Shown here piece by piece: positions 21,555 through 32,546 of a DNA stretch of 64,000 nt (position 1 is the first letter of the stretch; every line of letters begins with the position of its first letter). The translations under genes and the position numbers were made by a program. A model generated the notes under the pieces. The model was not told the DNA's origin. It did not search any database and worked only from the letters and a program-made list of their open reading frames with translations. This stretch comes from Omphiscola glabra (taxonomy: Eukaryota; Mollusca; Gastropoda; Lymnaeidae). Location: assembly GCA_964017045.1 (NCBI GenBank), contig OZ024809.1, positions 23,559,618 through 23,623,617 of the forward strand, read 5' to 3'.

Positions 21555-21740
21555 ACTTGCCTTAGAAAGATCGTGAACATCAAATGGCCAAACACCATTA
21601 CCAACAAAGTTTTACTGGAAAGGACATACCAGGAGCCTATTGCTGAAGATATCATATGGAAAAGATGGCGATGGATATGGCAGACTCTCCGCAAGTCACC
21701 AGATAACATCAACAGTAGACGACCTAAAAGGCATCAGTAA
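21555..21740 (+). pseudogene. non-LTR retrotransposon ORF2 C-terminal fragment (62 codons, intact to its stop)
   Basis: The plus strand encodes TCLRKIVNIKWPNTITN, then LLERTYQEPIAEDII, KRWRWIWQTLRKSP and a stop at 21738-21740. This matches the CLR-x-I-x-x-I-x-W-x-D-x-I-x-N, LWE-x-T, Q-x-P, RRW-x-WIGH-x-LRK tail found after the RT domain in many animal non-LTR elements. The R-W-x-W-I-G-H histidine is replaced (WIWQTLRK). The upstream sequence lacks recognisable RT, so this is a short 5'-truncated copy. Confidence 0.72.
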
Positions 21741-21852
21741 TTAAGTAAGTGATGTTCCCTTTTGGTTATCCATATGCGTGGAGAGACGATTTTCTGTCAA
21801 TGGAACTAGCTTATCATAGTAAAGAAATGTCCCAGGCTTCGTGATTTCGTGC

Positions 21853-21930
21853 TGCGAAGTCTACACCATCGTCACATTGTGAAGTCTACACCATCGTCAC
21901 ATTGTGAAGTCTACACCATCGTCACATTGT
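21853..21930. repeat. 25-bp tandem repeat, three copies
   Basis: TGAAGTCTACACCATCGTCA plus CATTG, three near-identical units. Confidence 0.93.
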
Positions 21931-22129
21931 GACGGACGGATGCCAGCAAAAAACCAAAGACCAACCATGTTCGCTTCATATAAAAGTGGCACAATCCTTC
22001 TGGTTGAACAAGTACTAAGCTCAAAGGGACTCAAATTACACTTACCCTGAGTTTCATTCTTTTGAATATAAAAACGAAACAAAAACTGTTTTATATTATT
22101 CTGCTCAGGAAAGATTGTATAGCTAATGT

Positions 22130-22170
22130 TGGCGGGGGGGGGGGGGGGGGGGAGGAAAAGGGGGGGGGCA
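22130..22170. repeat. poly-G tract with strong G-quadruplex potential
   Basis: About 20 consecutive G, then AGGAAAA and nine more G. Confidence 0.9.
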
Positions 22171-22507
22171 GAATAAAAATCGTTAACAAAAAAAGTTTGC
22201 AAGATCGGAAATAAAATGCTGCAACATTTTGAGCTGGTGTAAAGCTGGTGATACCTCACCATCGTCTTGGTGGAATACTTTCGTAAAGAGAATGACGATT
22301 TCCCAAACAGTTCATTTCTTTGTTGAATGTTTGCCGACACATGTGTTTATTCGGCTTTATCTTATTCAATCAAAAGTATCACAAAACATAAGATATTGTA
22401 TCATGATCTTTTTTCAGTCGGCTTATGGCTTTTAATTGTTACATTTAAATTATGGTTTACACACCTGTCAAATTATTACTTCTTTAGAAAAGGATCCAAT
22501 TGCTTAT

Positions 22508-22808
22508 CACTTCAAGCTGAGCACTTCAATCGTAGCACTTCAATCTCAGCACTTCAATCTCAGCACTTCAATCTCAGCACTTCAATCTCAGCACTTCAAT
22601 CTTAGCACTTCAATCTTAGCACTTCAATCTTAGCACTTCAATCTTAGCACTTCAATCTTAGCACTTCAATCTTAGCACTTCAATCTTAGCACTTCAATCT
22701 TAGCACTTCAATCTTAGCACTTCAATCTTAGCACTTCAATCTTAGCACTTCAATCTTAGCACTTCAATCTTAGCACTTCAATCTTAGCACTTCAATCTTA
22801 GCACTTCA
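22508..22808. repeat. 14-bp minisatellite, about 21 copies
   Basis: The unit is ACTTCAATCTTAGC. The first four to five units read CTCAGC; the rest, about 16, are identical CTTAGC units, so the right side was homogenised recently. Confidence 0.96.
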
Positions 22809-22990
22809 AATCACTGAGTTATGACTAACTATCCAATAATACCTATTCAAATATTTGCTAAAATGTGTACTTTGATTTTTTTTTTTTTTGCCTGAAGTTT
22901 ATTCACGGATTGATTTTAATTTTAAATTCCATATCTCGCACCGATTATTCATTGGCTCCATCATTTATGACGTCACAATCTGAATCCCTG

Positions 22991-23512
22991 AGGTTCACCC
23001 CGTGGTCCACCCCGTGGTCCACCCCGTGGTCCACCCTGAGGTCCACCCCGTGGTCCACCCCGTGGTCCACCCTGAGGTCCACCCCGTGGTCCACCCCGTG
23101 GTCCACCCTGAGGTCCACCCCGTGGTCCACCCCGTGGTCCACCCTGAGGTCCAACCCGTGGGCCACCCCGTGGTCCACCCCATGGTCCACCCTGAGGTCC
23201 ACCCCGTGGTCCACCCCGTGGTCCACCCCGAGGTCCACCCCTGAGGTCAACCCCGTGGTCCACCCTGAGGTCCACCCCTGAGGTCCACCCCGTGGTCCAC
23301 CCCTGAGGTCCACACCTGAGGTCCCCCCCGTGGTCCACCCCGTGGTCCACCCTGAGGTCCACCCTGAGGTCCACCCTGAGGTCCACCCCGTGGTCCACCC
23401 CATGGTCCACCCCGTGGTCCACCCCGCGGTCCACCCTGAGGTCCACCCCGTGGTCCACCCCATGGTCCACCCCGTGGTCCACCCCGTGGTCCACCCCGTG
23501 GTCCACCCCGTA
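22991..23512. repeat. 12-bp minisatellite (GTCCACCCCGTG), about 43 units, with a 36-bp higher-order repeat
   Basis: Two units of CCCGTGGTCCAC plus one of CCTGAGGTCCAC form a 36-bp trimer that repeats at 23000-23160. The order is looser further right, with insertions of one C. The minus frames read GGPRGGPQ or GWTTGWTSG and look collagen-like, and the plus frame reads VHPVVHPEVHP. All arise from a 12-bp period without stops. No start context, signal or flanking coding sequence supports a protein. Confidence 0.95.
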
Positions 23513-23548
23513 TCTCATCAATTACATCATTCATCACCATAACTCCTT

Positions 23549-23724
23549 CCCCACCGACCAGTTCCCCCCCCCCAACTTATTATCGTGTTAGTAACCACAG
23601 CTCGTGTCACCAGATAACAAGTTGATGGACGCCCCATGCCCCCCCCCACCGACCAGCAGCCGCCCCCAACTTATCATTATCGTGTTAGTAACCACAGCTC
23701 GGGACGCCAGATAACAAGTTGATG
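23549..23724. repeat. about 96-bp direct duplication
   Basis: CCCCACCGACCAG, CAACTTAT, TCGTGTTAGTAACCACAGCT and CAGATAACAAGTTGATG occur in the same order at about 23549-23627 and 23645-23724, with small differences. Confidence 0.9.
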
Positions 23725-24090
23725 TAGCGTTTGTTTGCTCCATCGAGATTAAGTTCTCTTTGCAGACACCCAGTGGTCACCCACTGCAAACTCGTCCTTT
23801 CTGTCCTGTCGCTTTCCCTCCCCTCTCCCTAATCCATTAAGGTGAGCCGTGTTTACATCGATCTGGATACGGCTCAAATGAACAGGCTTGAGGTATGGGG
23901 GCCGATTGGGGTGGGGTATGGGGGATTGCAGACGTTCTTAATAAGGCATTTTATGGGCATTCATTGGAAAGGCATTCAAAACGCAACGCGCCTTTAGGCG
24001 GAAGGGGGGAGGGGGGGGTGCGGATAAGATTACAGTTTTGACCAAAAAATATACACTGAAAGGTCGGAGAAGGAAGTGGTGAACAAGAGT

Positions 24091-24560
24091 AGTAGTGGGA
24101 CATCGTGTTAGAGAGGTAGTGGGGTGTTTTATTACAAAGGTAGTGGGACATCGTGTTAGAGACGTAGTGGGGTGTTTTATTACAAAGGTAGTGGGACACC
24201 GTGTTAGAGAAGTAATGGGATGTTTTATTACAAAGGTAGTGGGACATCGTGTTAGAGAAGTAATGGGATGTTTTATTACAAAGGTAGTGGGACATCGTGT
24301 TAGAGAAGTAATGGGATGTTTTATTACAAAGGTAGTGGGACACCGTGTTAGAGAAGTAATGGGATGTTTTATTACAAAGGTAGAGGGACATCGTGTTAGA
24401 GACGTAGTGGGATGTTTTATTACAAAGGTAGTGGGACATCGTGTTAGAGAAGTAGTGGGATGTTTTATTACAAAGGTAATGGGACATCGTGTTAGAGAGG
24501 TAGTGGGGTGTTTTATTACAAAGGTAGTGGGACATCGTGTTAGAGAAGTAGTGGGGTGTT
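24091..24560. repeat. 48-bp minisatellite, about 10 copies
   Basis: The unit holds GTAGTGGGACATCGTGTTAG and GGATGTTTTATTACAAAG. Variant positions (GAGAGG, GAGACG or GAGAAG; GTGGGG or ATGGGA) recur in runs. One plus and two minus frames of about 180-225 codons stay open through it and past its edges, which is an effect of the 16-codon period. A decayed tail (GTGGGACATGGGGTAGGACA) continues to about 24680. Confidence 0.95.
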
Positions 24561-24689
24561 GTGTTAGCGAGGCAGTATGGGGTGGGACAAGGAGTGGGGG
24601 CCTTGTGTTGGACATTGGGTGGCATATGGGGGAGTAAAGGTGTGGGACATGGGGTAGGACATGTGGTAGGACATGTGAAGAGAAATCAC

Positions 24690-25390
24690 TTCATAAAGCT
24701 AATACAAGGGACATTTTTTTCTCGGGCGTTAGGAGGTGATTGCTAGAATTTTAAGAACCGTAGCGGAATTTTAGGATTTAGAATATGAATTGAATTGATG
24801 ATCTGTGTGTTGTTATTTATTTCTTAAGATCATGGTGGGGGCTTGAGGGCAAGCACATACGTCATGTGCTTCCATTTTTTCTTTTAAAAAGAACTCCTAC
24901 ACGACACCCCCACCCCCCCCCACTACCACCCAAAACCCTCTCCTCCCCACGAGTATGTAGCTTGATAATCTCAACAAAATCAGGCCAATTACTCTCCAAA
25001 CTGAATTGGACTAGATCACTCGTCTTGTGTATGTCAACTATTCACCTGTGCAAACAAACAAACAAACATACAACGTGGAGCAACTACTTTAGGTCTTTCC
25101 TTATTTCCCCGTCAGATGATCTGGTGGGAGGTTGATTCTATCCTCTGATGTCAAGGATATCACTGACAACGAATGGTGTCAGATGATACTCAATAATATA
25201 GAGTCGATAACAGAAGAGCCCGATAAGAGTTACGTGCTCTTGATCTGGCTAATATCAACTTTTCTGTCCCCTGAACATGCAGTAGTCCTCAACAACGATT
25301 AAAAATTATGTAGTTTTGAGTTTGTTTTACATAAAAATTTAATTTATGTAAGTAATTGATTTATAAATAACTCATTGTAATACGTGTGGT
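24690..25390. other. non-repetitive stretch, nothing recognised
   Basis: There is only a C-rich patch at 24905-24950 and an (AAAC)n run at 25050-25068. Confidence 0.4.
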
Positions 25391-25605
25391 ATATGTTTTA
25401 ATATGTTTGTAATAGTTTTGTAATATGTTTGTAATATGTTTGTAATACGTTTGTAATATGTTTGCAATACGTTTGTAATATGTTTCTAATACGTTTGTAA
25501 TATGTCTGAAATACGATAGTAATATGTTTGTAACATGTTTGTAATACGTTTGAAATATATTTGTAACACTTTTGTTCTACGTTTTTAATATGTTTGTAAT
25601 GCGTA
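25391..25605. repeat. 11-bp AT-rich tandem repeat, about 19 copies, diverged
   Basis: TGTTTGTAATA and CGTTTGTAATA units alternate in part of the array, giving a 22-bp dimer pattern at about 25430-25500. Confidence 0.85.
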
Positions 25606-25609
25606 TGAT

Positions 25610-26962
25610 TAAACTTAAACCGTGTAACAGTAGAGAAATGTTACCAGAGTAATGAAACAAAGGGCAAGCATAATGAAATGAAACAGAAGTGGTGTACGTA
25701 GAGTTGACCTCTTACTAAAGCTGCAATACTTTTCAATTATACCTCATAATTAGACCTGTCTACTTTTAACTAACATTTATTTTTTTACTTCTTTGTCAGT
25801 GTCTAATGAAAATTGTAAAGCGTGTTAGTTGTTGCTTTTCAAGCCTTTACTATAGTCTAAGAAAGGCAAGTGCGATTTTCAATGGTATTAATTTCCTGAA
25901 TATGTATTTAAAGATAAATAATATCTAGTTGAAATAAATTTATGGCTATTTTTTTATCACAAGAAATGAAAATGTGGGGTGGGGCGGAGTTGAGGTGGGG
26001 AGTTGGTGTGGGGAGTTGGGTGGGGTGGGGGCGGGCGAGCGGGCGCCAAGATGTTCGGGTACACGAGTATCACTCATGAATCTGGTAAACCAGCAGTTGG
26101 TTAACTTGGGGTACCTGGGTGGGGGTCATGTGGTTATTTTATTTGCTTAAAGTTAAGGCGTTCAAACGAGCTAACATAACCTAATGAATGGCCTAAGCGT
26201 CAAACATTGGGTACATTAAATTTTAAGAAGACTTCATTGAGTTGAATGTTTGTGGCCGTCGTTGAGAAGATGGACATGTCGAGGACTGTTAGCGAAATTG
26301 TCGACAGTAAATATTGAATGAGTATGAGTCAGCTACAAGCAAGGGTTACCACTTAAAGTAACCACTAATTTCTCTGGCGGGTGGCGTGGCCAGCTCGTTA
26401 CAGTTTACTTCATGCATGGTACGTCCGTTACAATTGATCCACGCCCCAGGTGTTGGACAAAAGAACCAACTGAAACAATCCGGTTCAGGTTTCAATCGTT
26501 ATGATTGAGGGACGAGATTTTTCACCACGTGACCGGAAGCTATTTTTAGAAAAACCCAAAGTAGATAAGCATTTCCGAAACTTTTAAATCTGGCAGATCG
26601 CTGCATGAGTTTCGAAATGGCACCAGGAACCGGTACCAGATTTATAATTATTTATTTATTTTCTTTTGATCATAAATATTCATGTTGTGCATACAGGACA
26701 CGTCAGGCTCTCGGACCGGTGCCGATCCTCGCAACACCAGTTGAGTGAACGCTGACGTAGGTGACGCACGGTTTCAAAAAACTGCGGGCGATGAGTCAGT
26801 TCTTGGGTACGAATAAGAACTAGTTGACTTTCAGATATTTTCAAGTCTTAAAACTGGATCTTAATGAAAGTACCTTATACTGCTATAGCCAAATTTATTT
26901 AGTAAAATATTTTAAAAAGTTTATGTCATTTATTCGTCATGCCTTGAGTTCGAACATTGGAT
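25610..26962. other. longest stretch with little repeat; nothing coding recognised
   Basis: A G-rich tract (GGGGTGGGGCGGAG... to GGGCGGGCGAGCGGGCG) at 25977-26046 could form G-quadruplexes. The remainder is unremarkable in all frames. Confidence 0.4.
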
Positions 26963-28180
26963 CCTAATAGGAGAGCCTAATAGGAGAGCCTAATAGGAGA
27001 GCCTAATAGGAGAGCTTAATAGGAGAGCCTAATAGGAGAGCCTAATAGGAGAGCCTAATAGGAGAACCTAAGAGCCTAATAGGAGAGCCTAATAGGAGAG
27101 CTTAATAGGAGAGCCTAATAGGAGAGCCTAATAGGAGAGCCTAATAGGAGAGCTTAATAGGAGAGCCTAATAGGAGAGCCTAATCGGAGAACCTAAGAGC
27201 CTAATAGGAGAGCCTAATAGGAGAGCTTAATGGGAGAGCCTAATAGGAGAGCCTAATAGGAGAGCCTAATAGGAGAGCTTAATAGGAGAGCCTAATAGGA
27301 GAGCCTAATAGGAGAGCCTAATAGGAGAGCCTAATAGGAGAGCCTAATAGGAGAGCCTAATAGGAGAGCCTAATAGGAGAACCTAAATAGGAGGGCCTAA
27401 TAGGAGAGCTTAAAAGGAGAACGTAAGAGCATAATAGGAGGGCCTAAATAGGAGGGCCTAATAGGAGAGCCTAAGAGGAGATCCTAATAGGAGAACCTAA
27501 GAGCGTAATAGGAGAGCCTAAATAGGAGGGCCTAATAGGAGAGCCTAATAGGAGAGCTTAAAGGGAGAACCTAAGAGCCTAATAGGAGAGCTTAAAAGGA
27601 GAACCTAAGAGCCTAATAGGAGAGCTTAATAGGAGAGCTTAATAGGAGAGCCTAATAGGAGAGCTTAAAAGGAGAACGTAAGAGCCTAATAGGAGAGCTT
27701 AATATGAGAACCTAAGAGCCTAATAGGAGAGCTTAATAGGAGAGCTTAACAGGAAAACATAAGAGCCTAATAGGAGAGCTTAATAGGAGAACCTAAGAGC
27801 CTAATAGGAGAGCTTAATAGGAGAGCTTAATAGGAGAACATAATAGGAGAGCATAAGAGCCTAATAGGAGAGCTTAACAGGAGAACCTAAGAGCCTAATA
27901 GGAGAGCTTAATAGGAGAGCTTAACAGGAGAACCTAAGAGCCTAATGGGAGAGCTTAACAGGAGAACCTAAGAGCCTAATAGGAGAGCTTAATAGGAGAG
28001 CATAATAGGAGAGCATAAGAGCCTAATAGGAGAACCTAATAGGAGAGCTTAATAGGAGAACATAAGAGCCTAATAGGAGAGCCTAATAGGAGAGCCTAAT
28101 AGGAGAGCTTAATAGGAGAGCTTAATAGGAGAACCTTTGAGCTTAATAGGAGAGCCTAATAGGAGAGCCTAATAGGAAAG
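26963..28180. repeat. 13-bp minisatellite (TAATAGGAGAGCC), about 1.2 kb
   Basis: Units TAATAGGAGAGCC and TAATAGGAGAGCT dominate. From about 27065 a truncated unit (AACCTAAGAGCC) is inserted at intervals and itself becomes part of compound units, so the array changes from a simple 13-bp to a mixed longer period toward the right. The plus strand is strongly purine-rich. There is no coding potential because TAA occurs in nearly every unit. Confidence 0.96.
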
Positions 28181-28309
28181 CTCTGTGTAAACAAATCAAC
28201 GTTTTTGATGACTTCTTGACATATTTCTTTAGCCACATTTATATTGAATTAAATTAATCATGACGCGCAACAAATGTTGACCTATATTTTTAAGCAGATA
28301 AATCACTAG

Positions 28310-28465
28310 GGTTGGTGCCGCCCGGGGGGGGGGGGTCCCATATTTTTCCGCCCCCTTCCGGGAAAAGAAAATATGCAATTGGCCAAAAGTGCCAATCTCA
28401 ATATAAAGAAAAAAGATCCGGCCGCGGCGGAACACATCCCTTCGCATCACCCTTCCTACGCCCCC
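28310..28465. mobile_element. possible hAT-type MITE fragment
   Basis: GGTGCCGCCCGGGGGG at 28315 and CCTTCCTACGCCCCCGA at 28451-28467 look like the two ends of the GGGCG/CTACGCC MITE type seen elsewhere. Terminal repeats are imperfect. Confidence 0.35.
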
Positions 28466-28570
28466 GATTTTTACTGTCATCCACGAGTTAAAATAATTTA
28501 CTTTTATTTAACTTTATTAAAATATTATTTTAAAAAATATTTGCTTTCATTATTTCTAATCCGTTCGAAC

Positions 28571-29335
28571 ACGTCAACTGTAGGTCTCCTGGCTATCAAG
28601 TCATTACGTCAACTGTAGGTCTCCTGGCTATCAAGTCATTACGTCAACTGTAGGTCTCCTGGCTATCAAGTCATTACGTCAACTGTAGGTCTCCTGGCTA
28701 TCAAGTCATTACGTCAACTGTAGGTCTCCTGGCTATCAAGTCATTACGTCAACTGTAGGTCTCCTGGCTATCAAGTCATTACGTCAACTGTAGGTCTCCT
28801 GGCTATCAATTCATTACGTCAACTGTAGGTCTCCTGGCTATCAAGTCATTACGTCAACTGTAGGTCTCCTGGCTATCAATTCATTACGTCAACTGTAGGT
28901 CTCCTGGCTATCAAGTCATTACGTCAACTGTAGGTCTCCTGGCTATCAAGTCATTACGTCAACTGTAAGTCTCCTGGCTATCACGTCAATACGTCAACTG
29001 TAGGTCTCCTGCTATCAAGTCATTACGTCAGCTGTAGGTCTCCTGGCTATCAAGTCAGTACGTCAACTGTAGGTCTCCTGGCTATCAAGTCAATACGTCA
29101 ACTGTAGGTCTCCTGACTATCAAGTCAATACGTCAACTGTAGGTCTCCTGGCTATCAAGTCATTACGTCAGCTGTAGGTCTCCTGGCTATCAAGTCATTA
29201 CGTCAGCTGTAGGTCTCCTGGATAAGTCATTACGTCAACTGTAGGTCTCCTGGCTATCAAGTCATTACGTCAACTGTAGGTCTCCTGGCTATAAAGTCAT
29301 TACGTCAACTGTAGGTCTCCTGGCTATCAAGGCAT
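28571..29335. repeat. 35-bp minisatellite, about 22 copies
   Basis: The unit is ACGTCAACTGTAGGTCTCCT plus GGCTATCAAGTCATT. The left copies are nearly identical; the right third has variants (GTCAGCTG, TCAATACG, single-base deletions). This is a homogenised core with a decaying edge. Confidence 0.96.
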
Positions 29336-29339
29336 GTGC

Positions 29340-30394
29340 AATTTCAAGGCCAGGCTTTCAAAGCACGAGCCAAATCGACACATCACGAGATATAACAAAT
29401 ATTGAGTCGTATGCTAAACGCCTTGGGGTTAGAATTTACATTGATTTTATGCCTCCATATTAGCTTTGGCTTTTTTTTCTGTATTTCTTTTTCACGCCAC
29501 AGCCAAATCTCTTTGCATGAAACTGATTATTGTGAATAAAAATTGAATTTTTTTTTTCATCGTTGGACGAGTTCTTTTATCTGGCAAAATTTGTAAATTC
29601 CCCGTGTTGTTTTTGTTATTAATGTTTTTGTTTGGGTGTCTAATCGTGGACTGGTCGTTCATGAGCTCATCGCACAGATAAGCAGTGTGCATCTTTTAAT
29701 CTGTTCCTCTGGGTGCATGTGAGGCACAAATAACTGTCGAGCATTAAAGTGAATATCAAATGGCAGGGCTATAGTTAATGGTATAGAAATGGAACGTCAA
29801 ATTATGGTCCACTTTAGTGTAGTCCTTTTTCATCCAACAGACAGAGTTAGTTGATGATAACATATTCTCATAACATTACCTTCTATAGTCTATAGTTTAT
29901 ACGGTTTGTTACAAAGCATGTTAATACCATGAAATAAACCAAGCATTTTTATGGAGACGAGTATGTCACAAATCGGGTAAATTCTCCAAAATTTGTAAAT
30001 TTATTCAAACGTATGAATTTTTAACCCAATTTAAACAGTTTTTCTCTAATACTTGCAATAATAATGTTAAATATATCTCTTGTAAGGATCTATACAAAAA
30101 CTAAGTATTTAATAGAGTTTTTACAGGATCAAAAAAAACGTTGCTCTACTGCAAAGGTTCTGGTTGCTCTACTGCAAAGGTTCTGTAACTGGGGAATGCC
30201 CCCTTGTGGCACCAAGTTTTATTTCTTTGAACACCTCGTAAATAGAAAGGGGGACTAACACACACACATGGTGCTTCGGTTCATGCATCAATAAATAAGA
30301 AAATGCAAGTAACAAGAATATAAATAGAATAGAGAGGTCAACTGCAGCGTGCCCAAAATACCAGAGCCTGACAAGAATTTGTATATAAAATAAC
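29340..30394. other. non-repetitive AT-rich stretch, nothing recognised
   Basis: There is a short direct repeat (TCTACTGCAAAGGTTCTG twice) at 30147-30185. No coding evidence is seen. Confidence 0.4.
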
Positions 30395-30571
30395 ATAACT
30401 TAGACATGATTTAGACATGACATATACATGACTTAAACATGACTTAGACATGACTTAAACATGACTTAGACATGACTTAAACATGACTTAGATATGACTT
30501 ATACATGACTTAGACATGCCTTAAATATGACTTAGACATGACTTAGACATGACTTAGACATGACTTAAACG
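30395..30571. repeat. 11-bp tandem repeat, about 16 units
   Basis: GACTTAGACAT and GACTTAAACAT alternate over much of the array, giving a 22-bp dimer. Confidence 0.93.
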
Positions 30572-30744
30572 TCTTGCAGCGCTTTGGTTATGTTTTGTTA
30601 TGTCTCTACACTTGCTTCCACATAATTTAAAACAAAAAATAATATGAATGATATTAAACGGATTCTCCTCTCGGATACTTTAAAGGATAAGTATATGAAT
30701 TTCCTGTATACGCTGAAAGCGATCTGACGTTACGTCATTGATTG

Positions 30745-31115
30745 GACGATGTACTTGTGGGGAATTAAAACCATTAAACAGAAACTCGTCCCTCTCCCCC
30801 ATAGACAACGACGAGGCCATGACAGCAAGTTCCGGCTCATACCAGCGAGAAGCCAGTATAGGAACTTCTCATTCCTACCAAAGACAATCAGGGACTGGAA
30901 CAAGCTTCCAAAAGGAACAGTTGAGGCGACAACACTTGACTCATTTGCGTCCCTTCCAACCCCTAGTGCATGATACCCTCAAACAGTTACTCTTGTAACC
31001 AGTGAAATATCCTCATCAACACCAGGCACAGAGACATTGCAAATCCCATCTACATTCATAGGAGCCATAATGATCAATAAATTGATCGTGGGGCCTTAAT
31101 ATATAGAAGAAGAAG
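30745..31115 (+). pseudogene. CR1/Jockey-like non-LTR retrotransposon 3' fragment
   Basis: In one plus frame: QKLVPLPHRQRRGHDSKFRL, then SFLPKTIRDWNKLPKGTVEA and TTLDSFASLP, which is the standard C-terminal R-T-x-R-D-W-N-x-L-P segment. The nucleotide 3' end (GGCACAGAGACATTGCAAAT ... AATGATCAATAAATTGATC, TTAATATATAGAAGAAGAAG) matches the minus-strand copy at 15109-15260, so the two are the same family in opposite orientation. It is severely 5'-truncated. Confidence 0.85.
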
Positions 31116-31929
31116 TTAACGCCATCTTGTGAGTGTGGAGTAAGATTAGCAATGTTTCACATACTTAAATATTTTATACCCTGTTCAGTTTCGCATTGAA
31201 CTCAAGTGTTCAGAACTGTGTGACAGTAAGAGTGGCTGTTTTGACTGACCAGTAGTGTTGTCGTGTGTGCTTACTGAGCTCAGTGACCTGCTTGTCCTGC
31301 GTTGTTGTCAAATTGTCTGACTGAACGTGGTATTTTGTTTCTTTTTTCATGAATGTCTAAATATGTGTGAAAATTGGTCGGATAACTGGAGTGGCAGGTC
31401 ATTTGATGTATCATGTGATGTGTCATGGGATGTAGGGTATAAAAAAAAGAATGTAGATTTGAGAATAAAGTTAGTTATTACACAGACCAGTGACTTGAGT
31501 GTATATCTTATTATACTATTAAAGAAATGTCTATAAAAGTTCGACCAAGCAATTGAGATACAACTAAATTCATTGAAGGGCATAAATAAAATAGAATGCG
31601 TTTTAATGCTTCTGCACATTCTAAACATGAACACACGTTTGTATAATACATGTATAGTATAGGCCAATGAAGCTATGAACTAAACATTTTTAATTATACT
31701 TCTACTTTTGACCTCTGACGAGGTGAGAACCCCCTGATAACAGGTAAGTGAATTACTTTATGAAGAAGTACAGGTGTAAGTGTGACAGATTGGGTGGCTG
31801 GCGTAGGAACTTGTGTGAACAAAGGAGGTAAGCTTTTTGGTAAATGGGGGGTACGGACAGAACAGTCCAGAAAGCAATGTAGTTACATTGATCGCCTTAA
31901 GGGGTCGTTGTTTTTGCTAAGTTTGTTAG
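31116..31929. other. non-repetitive stretch, nothing recognised
   Basis: A short ATGTATCATGTGATGTGTCA patch is at 31404-31432. Short frames here overlap on both strands and lack support. Confidence 0.35.
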
Positions 31930-32266
31930 CGAAACTTACTGTACTCATTGGATTATTTATGTAAGAGTTTGTACTAATGAAGCGACTTACTGTACTCATT
32001 GGATTATTTATGTAAGAGTTTGTACTAATGAATCGACTTACTGTACTCATTGGATTATTTATGTAAGAGTTTGTACTAATGAAGCGACTTACTGTACTCA
32101 TTGGATTATTTATGTAAGAGTTTGTACTAATGAAGCGACTTACTGTACTCATTGGATTATTTATGTAAGAGTTTGTACTAATGAAGCGACTTACTGTACT
32201 CATTGGATTATTTATGTAAGAGTTTGTACTAATGAAGCCACTTACTGTACTCATTGGAATATTTGT
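31930..32266. repeat. 51-bp minisatellite, about 6.6 copies
   Basis: The unit carries CGACTTACTGTACTCATTGG, ATTATTTATGTAAGAG and TTTGTACTAATGAAG. Copies are almost identical. The 17-codon period leaves a minus frame (STNSYINNPMSTVSRFI repeats) open; this is an artefact. It lies about 0.3 kb downstream of the receptor exon's donor, within or near its first intron. Confidence 0.95.
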
Positions 32267-32546
32267 CATAGAGTTTGTATTGATGACACCTTCGATTGGT
32301 TGTTTTATTTTTTATTAAAGCTTAACAATTAATCATTGAAATGACTTAGTGTCAAGTGTTATTCGTGTGAACTGATGTAAGATTCCAGACCCTAAACAAC
32401 AACACATAGACGTGCAATTCAATGCACGACAACCTCCCACTTTGTAGCCCCCAAAACAAAAAGTCCCCTTCTTGACAGAGCCGCTTTTGACTTGTTACCT
32501 GTACGTCGAATGACAGTAAATACACGTATGCTGATTTTTCCCCTAC

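Noticed and set aside
22865..23542. Collagen- or silk-like Gly/Pro-rich protein on the minus strand
   Set aside because: Produced by a 12-bp GC-rich repeat; several frames are equally open, with no signal peptide, splice sites or start context.
23938..24637. Proteins of 180-225 residues on both strands with 16-residue repeats
   Set aside because: The 48-bp repeat period explains them; the frames run past the array into G- or C-rich junk and conflict with each other.
28571..29335. CRISPR array (35-bp regular repeat)
   Set aside because: Units are head to tail with no spacers, and the context is eukaryotic.
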